64,000 nt of DNA. Source: Paraburkholderia sp. BL10I2N1. GTDB lineage: Bacteria; Pseudomonadota; Gammaproteobacteria; Burkholderiales; Burkholderiaceae. Under the pieces are notes generated by a model that was not told the origin of the DNA, searched no databases, and saw only the letters and a program-made list of their open reading frames with translations. Positions 29,887-38,998 of this stretch are shown here, in pieces. The number at the start of each line of letters is the position of its first letter. Position 1 is the first letter of the stretch. The stretch is taken from contig NZ_SNWA01000002.1 of the NCBI RefSeq assembly GCF_004361815.1, positions 2,108,001 through 2,172,000 on the forward strand, read 5' to 3'. Made by a program: the position numbers and the translations under genes.

Positions 29887-29930
29887 GACGTCAGCGCCGA
29901 TCGGGTTGATCCGGATCGCGCGCTGACGTC
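29887..29930. repeat. Inverted repeat between convergent metZ and araC-type gene
   Basis: GACGTCAGCGC (29887-29897) and its exact complement (29920-29930) flank a smaller CGATC/GATCG pairing. No T run follows on either strand. It could end transcription from both sides by a Rho-assisted route. Confidence 0.45.
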
Positions 29931-29960
29931 GTTGTGGACCGAAAGCGCCACAACGGCGCT

Positions 29961-30752
29961 TCAATGCCGCAGCGCGCGCCACTGGCCGGGCGCCAATCCG
30001 AAACGCCGCGTGAAAGCGTGCGTGAACGCGCTCTGGTCGCCGAAGCCGATTTCGAACGCGATATCCGTAAGTGTATGGCGCGGATCGGCGAGCAGTGTCA
30101 CCGACGTATCGAGCCTCAAGCGCTGCAGATAGCGATGCGGTGTCTCGCCGAAGGCTTCGGTAAACAGCTGATGAAAACGCCGCATGCCAAAGCCGCAATG
30201 TGCTGCGAGATCGGCAATGCGGAGCGGCTCGGACAGATGCGCGCGCAACCAGCGGTCGATGCGGGCGAAGTCGAGCCCTTCGGCAGGCACATCCCCTGCC
30301 TTGGTGCCCGTCGCACCTGGATCCGAAAGAATCGCAGCGCACAGTCGCGCAGCGGCATCCCAGTAGAAACGTCGCATGTGGGCTTCGTCGCCCGCATGCG
30401 TGCCGCCCGTCGCGCTGGCCGCAATGCTGCGCACGAGTTGCTTGAGCGAGCTATCGATCTCGACGGCTCGCGAGCGGTCAAAGAGCCGTTCCGGCACCGC
30501 CAGCGACGCGGCGGGCAGATCGAGCACCAGTTGCCGGTTCTCACCGATACCGGCGTAATCATGACGGGCGCCCGCAGGAATCAGCCACGCAGAATGGCTG
30601 TCGATCTCCTGGCCGATGCCGTCCACGGCCATGACCATCGAGCCATCGAGGCCGAGCACGACCTGATGGAAATCGTGCACATCCGACGCTTCGATTGCGC
30701 CATAGCGGCGCAACGAAACGGTCGGCGCAGTGACGGCTGCGTGGTGATCCAT
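29961..30752 (-). CDS. AraC-family transcriptional regulator
   Basis: A 263-residue regulator. The N-terminal half (about 1-150) looks like a cupin-type sensing domain (FHQVVLGLDGSM, SAWLIPAGARHDYAG). The C-terminal AraC DNA-binding domain (about 165-262) has both helix-turn-helices: LRIADLAAHCGFGMRRFHQL, then LTDIAFEIGFGDQSAFTHAF with the family's GLAPGQWR end. ATG 30752 was chosen because the longer reading to 30806 runs into the FKBP gene. Ligand and targets are unknown. It follows the FKBP gene on the same strand by 13 bases and faces metZ. Confidence 0.88.
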   Translation of the reverse strand: MDHHAAVTAPTVSLRRYGAIEASDVHDFHQVVLGLDGSMVMAVDGIGQEIDSHSAWLIPAGARHDYAGIGENRQLVLDLPAASLAVPERLFDRSRAVEIDSSLKQLVRSIAASATGGTHAGDEAHMRRFYWDAAARLCAAILSDPGATGTKAGDVPAEGLDFARIDRWLRAHLSEPLRIADLAAHCGFGMRRFHQLFTEAFGETPHRYLQRLRLDTSVTLLADPRHTLTDIAFEIGFGDQSAFTHAFTRRFGLAPGQWRALRH

Positions 30753-30765
30753 TGTCGAACCGAAC

Positions 30766-31107
30766 TTAGACGTCCAGCAGTTCCACTTCGAACACGAGCG
30801 TCGCATTCGGCGGAATCACGCCGCCCGCGCCGCGCACGCCGTAGCCGAGTTGCGGCGGAATCGTCAGACGGCGCACGCCGCCGACCTTCATGCCCTGCAC
30901 GCCTTCATCCCAGCCCTTGATGACCATCCCGCCGCCCAGCACGAAGGCGAACGGGTCATTGCGGTCCTTGCTCGAATCGAACTTCTGGCCATCGGTCAGC
31001 CAGCCGGTGTAATGCACGCTGACGGTTTTACCGGCCTGTGCTTCGGCGCCCGTGCCTTCGGTCAGATCTTCGTACTTGAGACCCGATTCGGTCGTCACAA
31101 TCGACAT
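30766..31107 (-). CDS. FKBP-type peptidyl-prolyl cis-trans isomerase
   Basis: A 113-residue single-domain FKBP without a signal peptide, so probably cytoplasmic. [18 protein letters not shown] (about 29-46), [19 protein letters not shown] (about 55-73), [12 protein letters not shown] and [16 protein letters not shown] give the complete fold with the active-site Tyr, Asp, Phe, Trp and Ile. It speeds proline isomerisation during folding. AAGGAG precedes the ATG. It is divergent from the kinase-like gene across 183 bases. Confidence 0.95.
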   Translation of the reverse strand: MSIVTTESGLKYEDLTEGTGAEAQAGKTVSVHYTGWLTDGQKFDSSKDRNDPFAFVLGGGMVIKGWDEGVQGMKVGGVRRLTIPPQLGYGVRGAGGVIPPNATLVFEVELLDV

Positions 31108-31290
31108 GAGGAACTCCTTCAGACAAATCGTTCAAAACCGACATTGTAGGCGCGTTGGCAGCATGCCGGCGGATAGCCCGACCGGCCCCAGGAAATCCGG
31201 ACCATGGCGTCGTTCAGGCGGTTGCGTCGCTGGCCGTGCCTATAATGTGTGTTCGCTCCAGACCCCGCCTCGCGCACCAGGATATTCATC

Positions 31291-32070
31291 GTGACGACGT
31301 TTCCCAGCGGTTTTGACCAACCGGCAACCGGCCCTGAAGGCTTTTCCTCGCGATCTGAACGCACCGTGCATCTGTGCGCCGAGACGGCGCTTTTCATGCG
31401 CGATCACGTGCTGTCGCTCGTATCGCACGATCTGCGTGGTCCGCTGAATGCGATTCATAGCTGGGCGTACGTACTCGAACGCAAGGTCGATACCGCGGAT
31501 GCGACCGCTCAGCGCGCGCTCGGCGGCATCCGCAGCGGGGTCGAACAGCAGGTGAAGTTGCTGGAGAGCATCGTCGATACCACGCGGGCCGAGACGAAAT
31601 CGATCGCGCTCATCCGCGCGCCGTTTGCGCTGCAGCCGATGATCGATGCAACCGCCGGCGAAGTGCGCGGCGCGCTGGCAGGCGCGCGCGCGGTCACGCT
31701 TGTGGTCGCTTCACCCCTTGCAGATGAAACGCTCGATGGCGACAAGGAGCGACTCGCGCAGGCGCTGTGGCTGATGCTGACGTATGCCGTGGAATCGAGC
31801 GCACGCGAGGCCACCGTGACGCTCGCCTGCACCGCCGATGCCTCGACATGGCACGCATCCGCCAGCTTCGTCTCGACCGCCGACGCGCTCGGCGATCCTG
31901 CAGTTGCGCATCTGCTCGAAGCATTCGCGCGTCGCCAGGCACAGGAACCGCGCGAAGCAGGGCGGATCGCCTGGGTGCTGGCGCTGTGCAAGCGCATCGC
32001 GGAAGCACACGGCGGCCAGTTCGAGCAGAAGGAAGACACACTCACGCTGCGCATTCCGCGCGTCTCTTGA
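31291..32070 (+). CDS. Sensor-less histidine-kinase-like protein with degenerate ATP domain
   Basis: A 259-residue protein with no membrane segment or sensor domain. The HisKA helix with the phospho-acceptor His is present (LSLVSHDLRGPLNAIHSWA, about residues 42-60). The following ATPase-like domain is poorly conserved: the N-box Asn position reads LMLTYAVESS, no DxGxG G1 box is seen, and the G2 box reads GRIAWVLALCKRI. It may act as a phosphotransfer or docking protein in the manner of ChpT rather than as a kinase. The GTG at 31291 after an AGGA is preferred; an ATG at 31249 is in frame. No response regulator is adjacent. Confidence 0.72.
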   Translation: MTTFPSGFDQPATGPEGFSSRSERTVHLCAETALFMRDHVLSLVSHDLRGPLNAIHSWAYVLERKVDTADATAQRALGGIRSGVEQQVKLLESIVDTTRAETKSIALIRAPFALQPMIDATAGEVRGALAGARAVTLVVASPLADETLDGDKERLAQALWLMLTYAVESSAREATVTLACTADASTWHASASFVSTADALGDPAVAHLLEAFARRQAQEPREAGRIAWVLALCKRIAEAHGGQFEQKEDTLTLRIPRVS

Positions 32071-32161
32071 TGGCCGCGCAGGCCCACCCGCTGTCATGCA
32101 TCTGCTTTCATTTTGCTTGCGCGCTCTATACTGACGACTTTTGTTTTTGGAGCCTTCTGCC

Positions 32162-33505
32162 TTGATTCAGGTCGTCGCCCTTATCGGTGCGCTGCTGCTC
32201 GTTGCACTCAACGGTTTCTTCGTCGCCGCCGAATTCGGACTGGTGAAGCTGCGGCAGACACGCGTGCAGACCCTCGCCGCCAAATACGGAATGCGCGGAC
32301 GTCTGCTCGCCAAAGTGCATGGACGACTCGACGCCTATCTGTCCGCCTGTCAGCTTGGCATTACGCTCGCATCGCTGGGTCTTGGCTGGATCGGCGAGCC
32401 GGCGTTCGCGACACTGCTCACTCCCGTGTTCAGTGTGCTCGGCATCGAATCGCCGCCGCTGATCCATGGGATCTCGCTGTTCTTCGCGTTCTCCTGCATT
32501 TCGTTCCTGCATATCGTGGTGGGCGAACTGGCGCCGAAGTCGCTCGCCATCCGTCAGGCCGAGAAGATCGCGCTGTGGGTTGCGATGCCGCTGTATGGCT
32601 TTTACTGGGCGATGTATCCGGCGATCTGGGTTCTCAACAGGAGCGCTAACGCGGTGCTGCGCATTGCCGGTCTGACGGCGGATCATGGCGGCGACAGCCA
32701 CTACTCGAACGAAGAACTCAAGCTCATTCTGCGGGGGCGCCGGGATGGCGCTGCGGGCAGCATCGCCGCGGCGAGCGCGGCGTACAGCCAGGAGGAGTGG
32801 AACACGTTCGCGCATTCGCTCGACTTCTCCCGCCTCACAGTGTCGGACCTGATGCGTCCCGCGTACGAGATGGTGGGCCTGCGACGCGATCTGCCGCTGC
32901 GCGACAACATGCAGATCGTCGCGCGCCACCGCTTCAGCCGCTATCCGCTCTTCGAGGACGCGTCGGGCGAGCGCATCGTCGGCATGATTCACCTGAAGGA
33001 TGTGCTGCTCGCGCGTCACGCGGGCAGCACGCTTGACGATCTGTCGAAGTACGTACGGCCGGTGCAGTACGTCACGCCGAACCTGCCGGCGCTGGAGCTG
33101 TTCCGGCGCTTTCGCAAGGGTGCACCGCATCTGGCGCTGGTCGGCCACAAGGGCGAAAAGCCGATCGGTTTTCTGACGCTCGACAACCTGCTCGGGGCGC
33201 TGGTCGGGCAGATTCACGACGAGTTCCGTCAGGGCGATGCCGACTGGACCCGCATGGACGACGGCACGCTGATGGGCAAGGGCAGCCTGCCGGTGGTATC
33301 GCTGGAACGGGCGCTCGGGATCGATATCGACGAAGGGCGCGCGGAGTCGGTCGGCGGACTGGTGATTCAGTTGCTCAACGATCTGCCCGTTGAGGGGCAG
33401 CGTGTGTCGTTCGACCGCTTCGACGTGGTCGTCAAGAAGATGAAGGGCCCGCGCATCGTGCTCGTCCGGGTGTATCCGAAGCAATTTGAAGACGAAGGCG
33501 GTTAA
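32162..33505 (+). CDS. CNNM/CorC (HlyC) family transporter-like membrane protein
   Basis: A 447-residue protein. An N-terminal DUF21/CNNM membrane domain (about 1-180) has four hydrophobic segments and the family's NGFFVAAEFGLVKLRQTR and VVGELAPKSLAI motifs. A CBS pair (about 205-345, DLMRPAYEMVGL, FSRYPLFED) and a CorC_HlyC domain (about 360-440, GLVIQLLNDLPVEGQ) follow. Relatives export or regulate Mg2+/Co2+; older annotation as hemolysin is misleading. TTG 32162 was chosen because GGAG lies ten bases upstream. The stop is only three bases from the end of the convergent GH63 gene. Confidence 0.87.
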   Translation: MIQVVALIGALLLVALNGFFVAAEFGLVKLRQTRVQTLAAKYGMRGRLLAKVHGRLDAYLSACQLGITLASLGLGWIGEPAFATLLTPVFSVLGIESPPLIHGISLFFAFSCISFLHIVVGELAPKSLAIRQAEKIALWVAMPLYGFYWAMYPAIWVLNRSANAVLRIAGLTADHGGDSHYSNEELKLILRGRRDGAAGSIAAASAAYSQEEWNTFAHSLDFSRLTVSDLMRPAYEMVGLRRDLPLRDNMQIVARHRFSRYPLFEDASGERIVGMIHLKDVLLARHAGSTLDDLSKYVRPVQYVTPNLPALELFRRFRKGAPHLALVGHKGEKPIGFLTLDNLLGALVGQIHDEFRQGDADWTRMDDGTLMGKGSLPVVSLERALGIDIDEGRAESVGGLVIQLLNDLPVEGQRVSFDRFDVVVKKMKGPRIVLVRVYPKQFEDEGG

Positions 33506-33508
33506 CCG

Positions 33509-36058
33509 TCATCGACTCAGGGCGACTCCGCTGCATTGCACGAGGGCGGCCGTCCGCAGCAGATCGCGCGTTTTCCCGGTACATTTGAATAATCTCGAAT
33601 GCCTCGTAGCAAGGACCCCTATTTCGCCTGTCGGATACTCGACGCGGAAATCGTCGCCGTAATAGCGGTGAAATTCGTACAGCGATTCGATCAGCAGATA
33701 GTTGACCGGCATCCAGACAGGGCCGCGCCAGTTCGAATTGCCGCCGAACACACGCGAATCCGATTCCGCCGGCAGGTACTTCACGCAGAAGCTTTTGCTG
33801 TCGTGCTGGAACACGAACGGTTGATCGCGATGCACACGCGAGAGCGCCCGCACGCCATGGTCGGAAAGAAATTCGGATTCGTCGAGGACGCGCCGCAGCA
33901 GCGCTTTCATGCGATGCCCGCGCAGCAGCGACAGTAGCAGGCTGTTGCCCTTGCCGGGTTCGTTCCAGCGCGACACCAGCCTCGCGAGATCGGGGCGATG
34001 CTGGAGAAACCAGACCAGCCGGTCGCGCAATCCCGGCAGATCGCCATGCAGGCGCTGCTCGAGCACATGCACGGCAAAGAGCGGAATCAGGCCGACGATC
34101 GACCGTACGCGCAGCGGCACATTGGTGCCGTCGGGCAGCCGCAGCTTGTCGTAGAAGAATTCGTCCTGACTGTCCCACAGACCCGTATCGCAGCCGTCTT
34201 CGCAACTGACCGCCTCGGAGATGTACAGGAAGTGTTCGAAGAACTTAACGCCGATGTCGACGAAGACGTGGTTCGCGTACGCGAGTTCGAGCGCCATGCG
34301 CATCAGGTCGAGCGCATAGGCCGCCATCCATGCGGTGCCGTCGGCCTGATCGACACGGCCGCCGGTTGGCAGCGGCGACGAGCGATCGAAAATGCCGACA
34401 TTGTCCAGCCCGAGGAAACCACCCTGGAAGATGTTGTGGCCAGCGACGTCCTTGCGGTTCACCCACCAGGAGAAATTCAGCAGCAGCTTGTGAAACACCA
34501 GTTCCAGAAATTCGCGATCCGCTTTGCCGGTGATGGCGCGGTCGATTTCGTACACGCGCCAGGCCGCCCACGCATGAACCGGCGGATTGGCATCGCTGAA
34601 AGCCCACTCGTAGGCCGGCAGTTGTCCATTGGGGTGCTGATAGCGGTCTTTGACGAGCAGCAGCAACTGACGTTTCGCAAACGCCGGATCGATCAGCGCG
34701 AACGCCGCCGCGTGGAAGGCCAGGTCCCACGATGCGTACCACGGGTATTCCCACTTGTCGGGCATCGACACGATGTCCGCGTTGCACAGATGCCGCCAGT
34801 CGGCGTTGCGGCCGTGGCGGCGGCCGGCTGGCGGCTTCGGCTGCGCCTGGTCGCCGTCCATCCAGCGCTGGACGTCGAACTGGTAGTACTGCTTCGACCA
34901 CAGCATGCCGGCGAGCGCCTGACGCTGGACGAGACGCGCATCCGGATCGTCCATCTCATGTTGCAGGGCCGCATAGAACTCGTCGGCTTCCGCGATGCGG
35001 CGCGCGAACAATTCGTCGACGTCGAGCGGCACCTCATCTGGCGTCGACTCAGGGCGCCAGCGCATCATGACCACCGCACGCCCATGCGGCGCGAGGTCGA
35101 GATGCACATGCGCGGCGGCTTTCGTGCCAGCGTCGTGCCGCACCGCGCCGGCGTCGCGATGGACGAGCCAATCGTTGAAACCGTCCTTGAACGGCCCCGC
35201 GCCGTCCATGCCGAAGAGGCGTTTGACGTTGGTCTCGTTCTCGCAGAAGACCCAGTCCACCTCGGGCGCGTTCGTCGTGTCCTTCGAGGCCGCGGTCCAT
35301 GCTGTCACGATGATCGGCTCGTGGCCGTGCTGTTGTCCGATCAGATGCGGTTCACCGTGCGAGGCCGGGCTTCTTGCAAGCGATGGCTTGTCGGTCCGCC
35401 CTTTCCACGACCACTTGTTGCGCGCCCAGATCTGCGGCAGCACGTCCAGCGGAGCAGGCTGATCGGCGCGATTCTCGATGGTCACGCGCATCAAGATGTC
35501 ATCGGCGGTGTGCTTCGCGTATTCGACCTGTACGTCGAAATAGCGCCCGTCGTCGAATGCGCCGGTATCGAGCACTTCATACTCGGACATGTCCGCGCCT
35601 CGCCGCGCGTTTTCACGGATCAGGTCCTCATACGGAAAAGCGCGGTGCGGGTACTTGTAGAGCATCCGCATGTACGAATGCGTAGGCGTGCCGTCGAGGT
35701 AAAAGTACAGCTCCTTCACGTCCTCGCCATGATTGCCCTGCGCGTTCGTGAGACCGAACAGGCGCTCCTTGAGGATCGCATCATGGCCGTTCCACAGCGC
35801 GAGAGAGACGCACCAGCTCAGCGTGTCGTCGCCGAAACCGGCGATGCCGTCCTCGCCCCAGCGATACGCCCGGCTGCGCGCATGATCGTGCGGAAAATAG
35901 TCCCAGGCCGTGCCGTTCGCGCTGTAATCCTCGCGCACGGTGCCCCACTGGCGTTCGCTGAGATAGGGCCCCCAGCGCTGCCAGCGGGCGCATTCGGGAG
36001 AGTGCAGGCGAGAGCCTTCGATGGTGTCGAGCAGATTGACGGCGCGCAGCGGTGACAT
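33509..36058 (-). CDS. GH63-family (MGH1-type) glucosidase with altered C-terminus
   Basis: An 849-residue cytoplasmic protein of the GH63 (alpha/alpha)6-barrel group that hydrolyses alpha-glucosides. Family patterns are visible: WGPYLSERQWGTVREDYS (about 29-46), WGEDGIAGFGDD, EWAFSDANPPVHAWA (about 490) and GNSNWRGPVWMPVNYLLIE (about 775-795). After DDFRVEYPTG (about 810) the expected C-terminal barrel helix and closing segment do not appear; the last roughly 37 residues (EIGVLATRHSRLF onward) look unrelated to the family. The gene ends three bases from the convergent CorC gene, so a deletion at this junction is likely. Activity may be lost. The next upstream gene is the GDE-type glucosidase. 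Confidence 0.8.
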   Translation of the reverse strand: MSPLRAVNLLDTIEGSRLHSPECARWQRWGPYLSERQWGTVREDYSANGTAWDYFPHDHARSRAYRWGEDGIAGFGDDTLSWCVSLALWNGHDAILKERLFGLTNAQGNHGEDVKELYFYLDGTPTHSYMRMLYKYPHRAFPYEDLIRENARRGADMSEYEVLDTGAFDDGRYFDVQVEYAKHTADDILMRVTIENRADQPAPLDVLPQIWARNKWSWKGRTDKPSLARSPASHGEPHLIGQQHGHEPIIVTAWTAASKDTTNAPEVDWVFCENETNVKRLFGMDGAGPFKDGFNDWLVHRDAGAVRHDAGTKAAAHVHLDLAPHGRAVVMMRWRPESTPDEVPLDVDELFARRIAEADEFYAALQHEMDDPDARLVQRQALAGMLWSKQYYQFDVQRWMDGDQAQPKPPAGRRHGRNADWRHLCNADIVSMPDKWEYPWYASWDLAFHAAAFALIDPAFAKRQLLLLVKDRYQHPNGQLPAYEWAFSDANPPVHAWAAWRVYEIDRAITGKADREFLELVFHKLLLNFSWWVNRKDVAGHNIFQGGFLGLDNVGIFDRSSPLPTGGRVDQADGTAWMAAYALDLMRMALELAYANHVFVDIGVKFFEHFLYISEAVSCEDGCDTGLWDSQDEFFYDKLRLPDGTNVPLRVRSIVGLIPLFAVHVLEQRLHGDLPGLRDRLVWFLQHRPDLARLVSRWNEPGKGNSLLLSLLRGHRMKALLRRVLDESEFLSDHGVRALSRVHRDQPFVFQHDSKSFCVKYLPAESDSRVFGGNSNWRGPVWMPVNYLLIESLYEFHRYYGDDFRVEYPTGEIGVLATRHSRLFKCTGKTRDLLRTAALVQCSGVALSR

Positions 36059-36116
36059 ACGGGTGTCCTTTTGCTTTGGCCTGGGCGGTCAGACCCATAT
36101 CGTAGCGCGGTTTGCG

Positions 36117-38075
36117 CTACCCCTGGCTGTTGCCGGCAAGCAGTTTTTCCAACCGCATCAACTCGCCGAGCGACCACGCCTGGAAGGGCGTGCCGCCTGG
36201 CGTGTGCGGTGCGTCGCCGTCGGCGACTTCGGACAGGTGGTCGAGGCCCGCGTGATCGAGATGCGCGTGCAGTGGCGCAAGAAAACCTGCGTGGGCTTCG
36301 GCACGGCTAACGCTGTTCATGCCGTGCACGCGCAGCCATGCCTCGACGAACGGCCCAAGCAGCCACGGCCACACGGTGCCCTGATGATAGGCCCCGTCGC
36401 GTTCGAGCGGGCCGCCGCTATAGCGCCCGCGATAGGCCGGATCGGAGGGTGCGAGCGTGCGCAAACCGGGCGGCGTGAGCAGATGCGCCTGAATCTGATC
36501 GACGACGGCGCGCGCCGGCGCACCTTCGAGTAGCGCGAAAGGCAATCCGCCGACCGCAAATATCTGGTTCGGCCGAAGGGAACGATCGACTGTTCCCGCC
36601 ACATGATCGACATCGACGACGTCGAACAGCGCGCCCGTGGACGGATCGATGAAGCGCGTTCTGAACGACCGCGTAGCCTGGTGTTCGATGTCTCGCCACT
36701 GTGTGTCCCATTGCGCGGCAATGCGCAACGCGTTGATCCACAGCGCCTGAACCTCGACCGGCTTGCCGATGCGTGGTGTCACAACCCAGTCACCGGTCTT
36801 TGCATCCATCCATGTAAGCTGCACGCCAGGCACGCCGGCGCGCAGCAGGCCGTCAGCGTCCGCGACGATGCCAAAGCGTGTACCGCGCGCATAGCCCCTG
36901 AGAATGGCGTCGACGGTTTGTTGCAGGCGCGTCCGCGTTGCGCTCGAGGCATGTCCCGTCGCGAGATAATCGTGCACAGCGACGGCGAACCACAGCGACG
37001 CATCGACGGAGTTGTATTCCGGCGCGCTGCCGTAATCGGGAAAGCGGTTAGGCAGCATGCCTTCGGACAGCGTGCCCGTCCATTCGAGCAGAATCGATTC
37101 CGCGTCTGCGAGACGTTCCGATGCGATCAACAACCCGCGCATCGCGATGAACGTGTCGCGTCCCCAGTCGGTGAACCACGGATACCCGGCGACGATCGTG
37201 CGGCCCGCGTTGCGCGATACGACGTATGCGTCCGCTGAACGTTGCAGTCGCGAGCCGAACGCTGCGCGGCGTCTTTGCTCGCTGTCGATGAGTTCGCCTG
37301 CGCGCTCGCCTGCGCGTTTTGCGCTTGTTGTCCCGGCGCTCAGGATCATCAGCGCCTCGCCGTTTGCAAGATCGAACGAGAACACACCGGGCGTAGCGAG
37401 GTCTTCGGTGAAATCGAGTCCGCGCTCGCGTTCGTGAACGTAGCAGAAGTTGCGGTACCAGTCGGGCGCGTGCGTGTAAGTGCCGTTGGTCGATACGTGG
37501 ATCGAAGGCAGATCGCCGTATGGTTGCCAGCTAAACCGCGTCGAATCCGCTTGCACGTCGGGATCGGCGCTGACGTTGAAGTTGAACGCGGGATTCTCGT
37601 GGTGCAACGCGTGATAGTCGCGGCCGGATAACAAGGGCCGCACCTTCAGCGCGAAATCGCCAGATATTCCGTCGTTCTGCTGCAGGCGCCAGCGCAGCAC
37701 CGTCTCGCCGCTCGCTTTCGAAACGAACACTTCGGCCGTGAGCACCGTGCGAGCGTCGATCAAGAAGCGCCATGTCGGCCACGGTGTCGTATCGAAGTCC
37801 AGCAGGCTGCCGGACACATCGGGAAAGATCACATCGGGTGCGTAGCGCTGCATGGTCAGCGGATAGCGCTTGCCATCGCGCTCCAGCCAGGCTTCGACGC
37901 CGTTGACAAGCACGACGCGTCCAGCCGGCGGCCGGGTGGCTGCGAGCAGCAGTGCGTGATACCGGCGCGTGCGTGCCGTGCCGACAGTGCCCGACGCGAA
38001 GCCGCCGAGGCCGTCCGCTTCGAGCCACTCGTCTTCGAGGCGGCTTGCGTCGAAGGGTATCTCAACGCGCGTCAT
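36117..38075 (-). CDS. Amylo-alpha-1,6-glucosidase (glycogen debranching enzyme C-terminal type)
   Basis: A 652-residue protein. The N-terminal beta-sandwich domain (about 1-250) starts with the family's EWLEADGLGGFASGTV-like segment and RRYHALL. The C-terminal (alpha/alpha)6 domain (about 280-650) has TIVAGYPWFTDWGRDTFIAM, PNRFPDYGSAPEYNSVDASL and YHQGTVWPWLLGPFVEA, the signature of GDE_C enzymes that cleave alpha-1,6 branches. The start at 38075 matches the conserved N-terminus; the longer frame to 38183 overlaps the nitroreductase remnant. It lies between the GH63 gene (58 bases) and that remnant on the same strand. Confidence 0.88.
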   Translation of the reverse strand: MTRVEIPFDASRLEDEWLEADGLGGFASGTVGTARTRRYHALLLAATRPPAGRVVLVNGVEAWLERDGKRYPLTMQRYAPDVIFPDVSGSLLDFDTTPWPTWRFLIDARTVLTAEVFVSKASGETVLRWRLQQNDGISGDFALKVRPLLSGRDYHALHHENPAFNFNVSADPDVQADSTRFSWQPYGDLPSIHVSTNGTYTHAPDWYRNFCYVHERERGLDFTEDLATPGVFSFDLANGEALMILSAGTTSAKRAGERAGELIDSEQRRRAAFGSRLQRSADAYVVSRNAGRTIVAGYPWFTDWGRDTFIAMRGLLIASERLADAESILLEWTGTLSEGMLPNRFPDYGSAPEYNSVDASLWFAVAVHDYLATGHASSATRTRLQQTVDAILRGYARGTRFGIVADADGLLRAGVPGVQLTWMDAKTGDWVVTPRIGKPVEVQALWINALRIAAQWDTQWRDIEHQATRSFRTRFIDPSTGALFDVVDVDHVAGTVDRSLRPNQIFAVGGLPFALLEGAPARAVVDQIQAHLLTPPGLRTLAPSDPAYRGRYSGGPLERDGAYHQGTVWPWLLGPFVEAWLRVHGMNSVSRAEAHAGFLAPLHAHLDHAGLDHLSEVADGDAPHTPGGTPFQAWSLGELMRLEKLLAGNSQG

Positions 38076-38083
38076 GAATACAC

Positions 38084-38356
38084 TCAGCGAACGAATTGTA
38101 CGAAGTCGTCGACGTCTTCGCGTTGGCTGACGGGCGCATTTTCCGGTTGCGACAGATCGGCGTAGCCGAGGCTCATCCCGCACACGACCATCTCATCCTC
38201 CGGCAATCGCAGGTGTTCACCGATGATGCGGTGATTGCGGTTGAAGATCTGCTGCAGCGTCGCCTCGTCAACCGGATCGGGAAGGCGCGCGCGTATTGAG
38301 CGGCGTGACATCAGCGCCTGTGTCACCGTTGCGTCATTGCTCATCGAAGTTGTCAT
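38084..38356 (-). pseudogene. Nitroreductase with an in-frame internal deletion
   Basis: Ninety codons remain of a gene whose relatives have about 220-230. Residues 1-37 match the nitroreductase N-terminus (VTQALMSRRSIRA, the FMN phosphate-binding start). Residues 38-90 match the C-terminus (NRNHRIIGEHLRLPEDEMVV, GMSLGYADLSQPEN). The central roughly 130-135 residues, including most of the FMN and dimer contacts, are gone without a frameshift; the junction is near 38240-38248. The product, if made, cannot fold as a normal nitroreductase. Identification is from family memory. Confidence 0.8.
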
Positions 38357-38592
38357 CCAGGGTGGACGTCATCGGTCGCGCAGAGTTCGATTCTATCGAG
38401 TTCGCCATCAGCGCGTTTGTTTCATGATGCTTCCTTTTAACTTGCTGGAAGCGAACGAAAGACGAATATTCGCCTTCTCGCAAACGTTTCACAATTTTTT
38501 CTTCGTAAGGATGGAGACTGCGTCCCAGTAACGGGCGGCGCAATCTCCAGTGGACCGCCATCGTCGAGTTGATTGAAGAACGGGACACGCCA

Positions 38593-38934
38593 ATGACCGG
38601 ATACGCCATCTCCTCCACGCTGACGGCCTTACTCGTTGCAACTGCAACGGTTGCGCTAACTGCCTGCGGTCCAGACGACACGGCTGCGGGCAACAACGCC
38701 GCGCAAACCAGTTCGATACCGGTGTCGCAGGCTGTGAGCCCTTCGGGTGCCCCTGCGCTTACGAATTCGCTTGCCGCAAGCACGGCAGCACCCTCCGCCG
38801 CTCCGGCCGATCCGGCGACAGCCGCCGACGCCGCGTCCGGAGGCGCCGTCACCGGTGTGCAGGCGAGCCTTGCCGCCGACAGCCGGCAGATCGCCCCCGT
38901 GATGCACTACGCGCCGGGCGAAAACAGCAACTGA
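38593..38934 (+). CDS. Hypothetical lipoprotein, Ala/Ser/Pro-rich
   Basis: A 113-residue product with a signal sequence and a lipobox (VALTACG, Cys at about residue 26). The mature part is low-complexity Ala, Ser, Pro and Thr with a short ordered tail (QIAPVMHYAPGENSN). I do not recognise a family. It precedes the phospholipase C gene by 64 bases on the same strand. Confidence 0.65.
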   Translation: MTGYAISSTLTALLVATATVALTACGPDDTAAGNNAAQTSSIPVSQAVSPSGAPALTNSLAASTAAPSAAPADPATAADAASGGAVTGVQASLAADSRQIAPVMHYAPGENSN

Positions 38935-38998
38935 CCCGGCCAGCCGATGCGCGTGCCTCGATCGCGCTATCCTTTTCTCCAGAAGAAGGTGATAAGAA

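Noticed and set aside
33998..36055. A 685-codon plus-strand frame across the GH63 gene
   Set aside because: Antisense shadow of a recognisable glycoside hydrolase; no signal, domain or ribosome-binding site.
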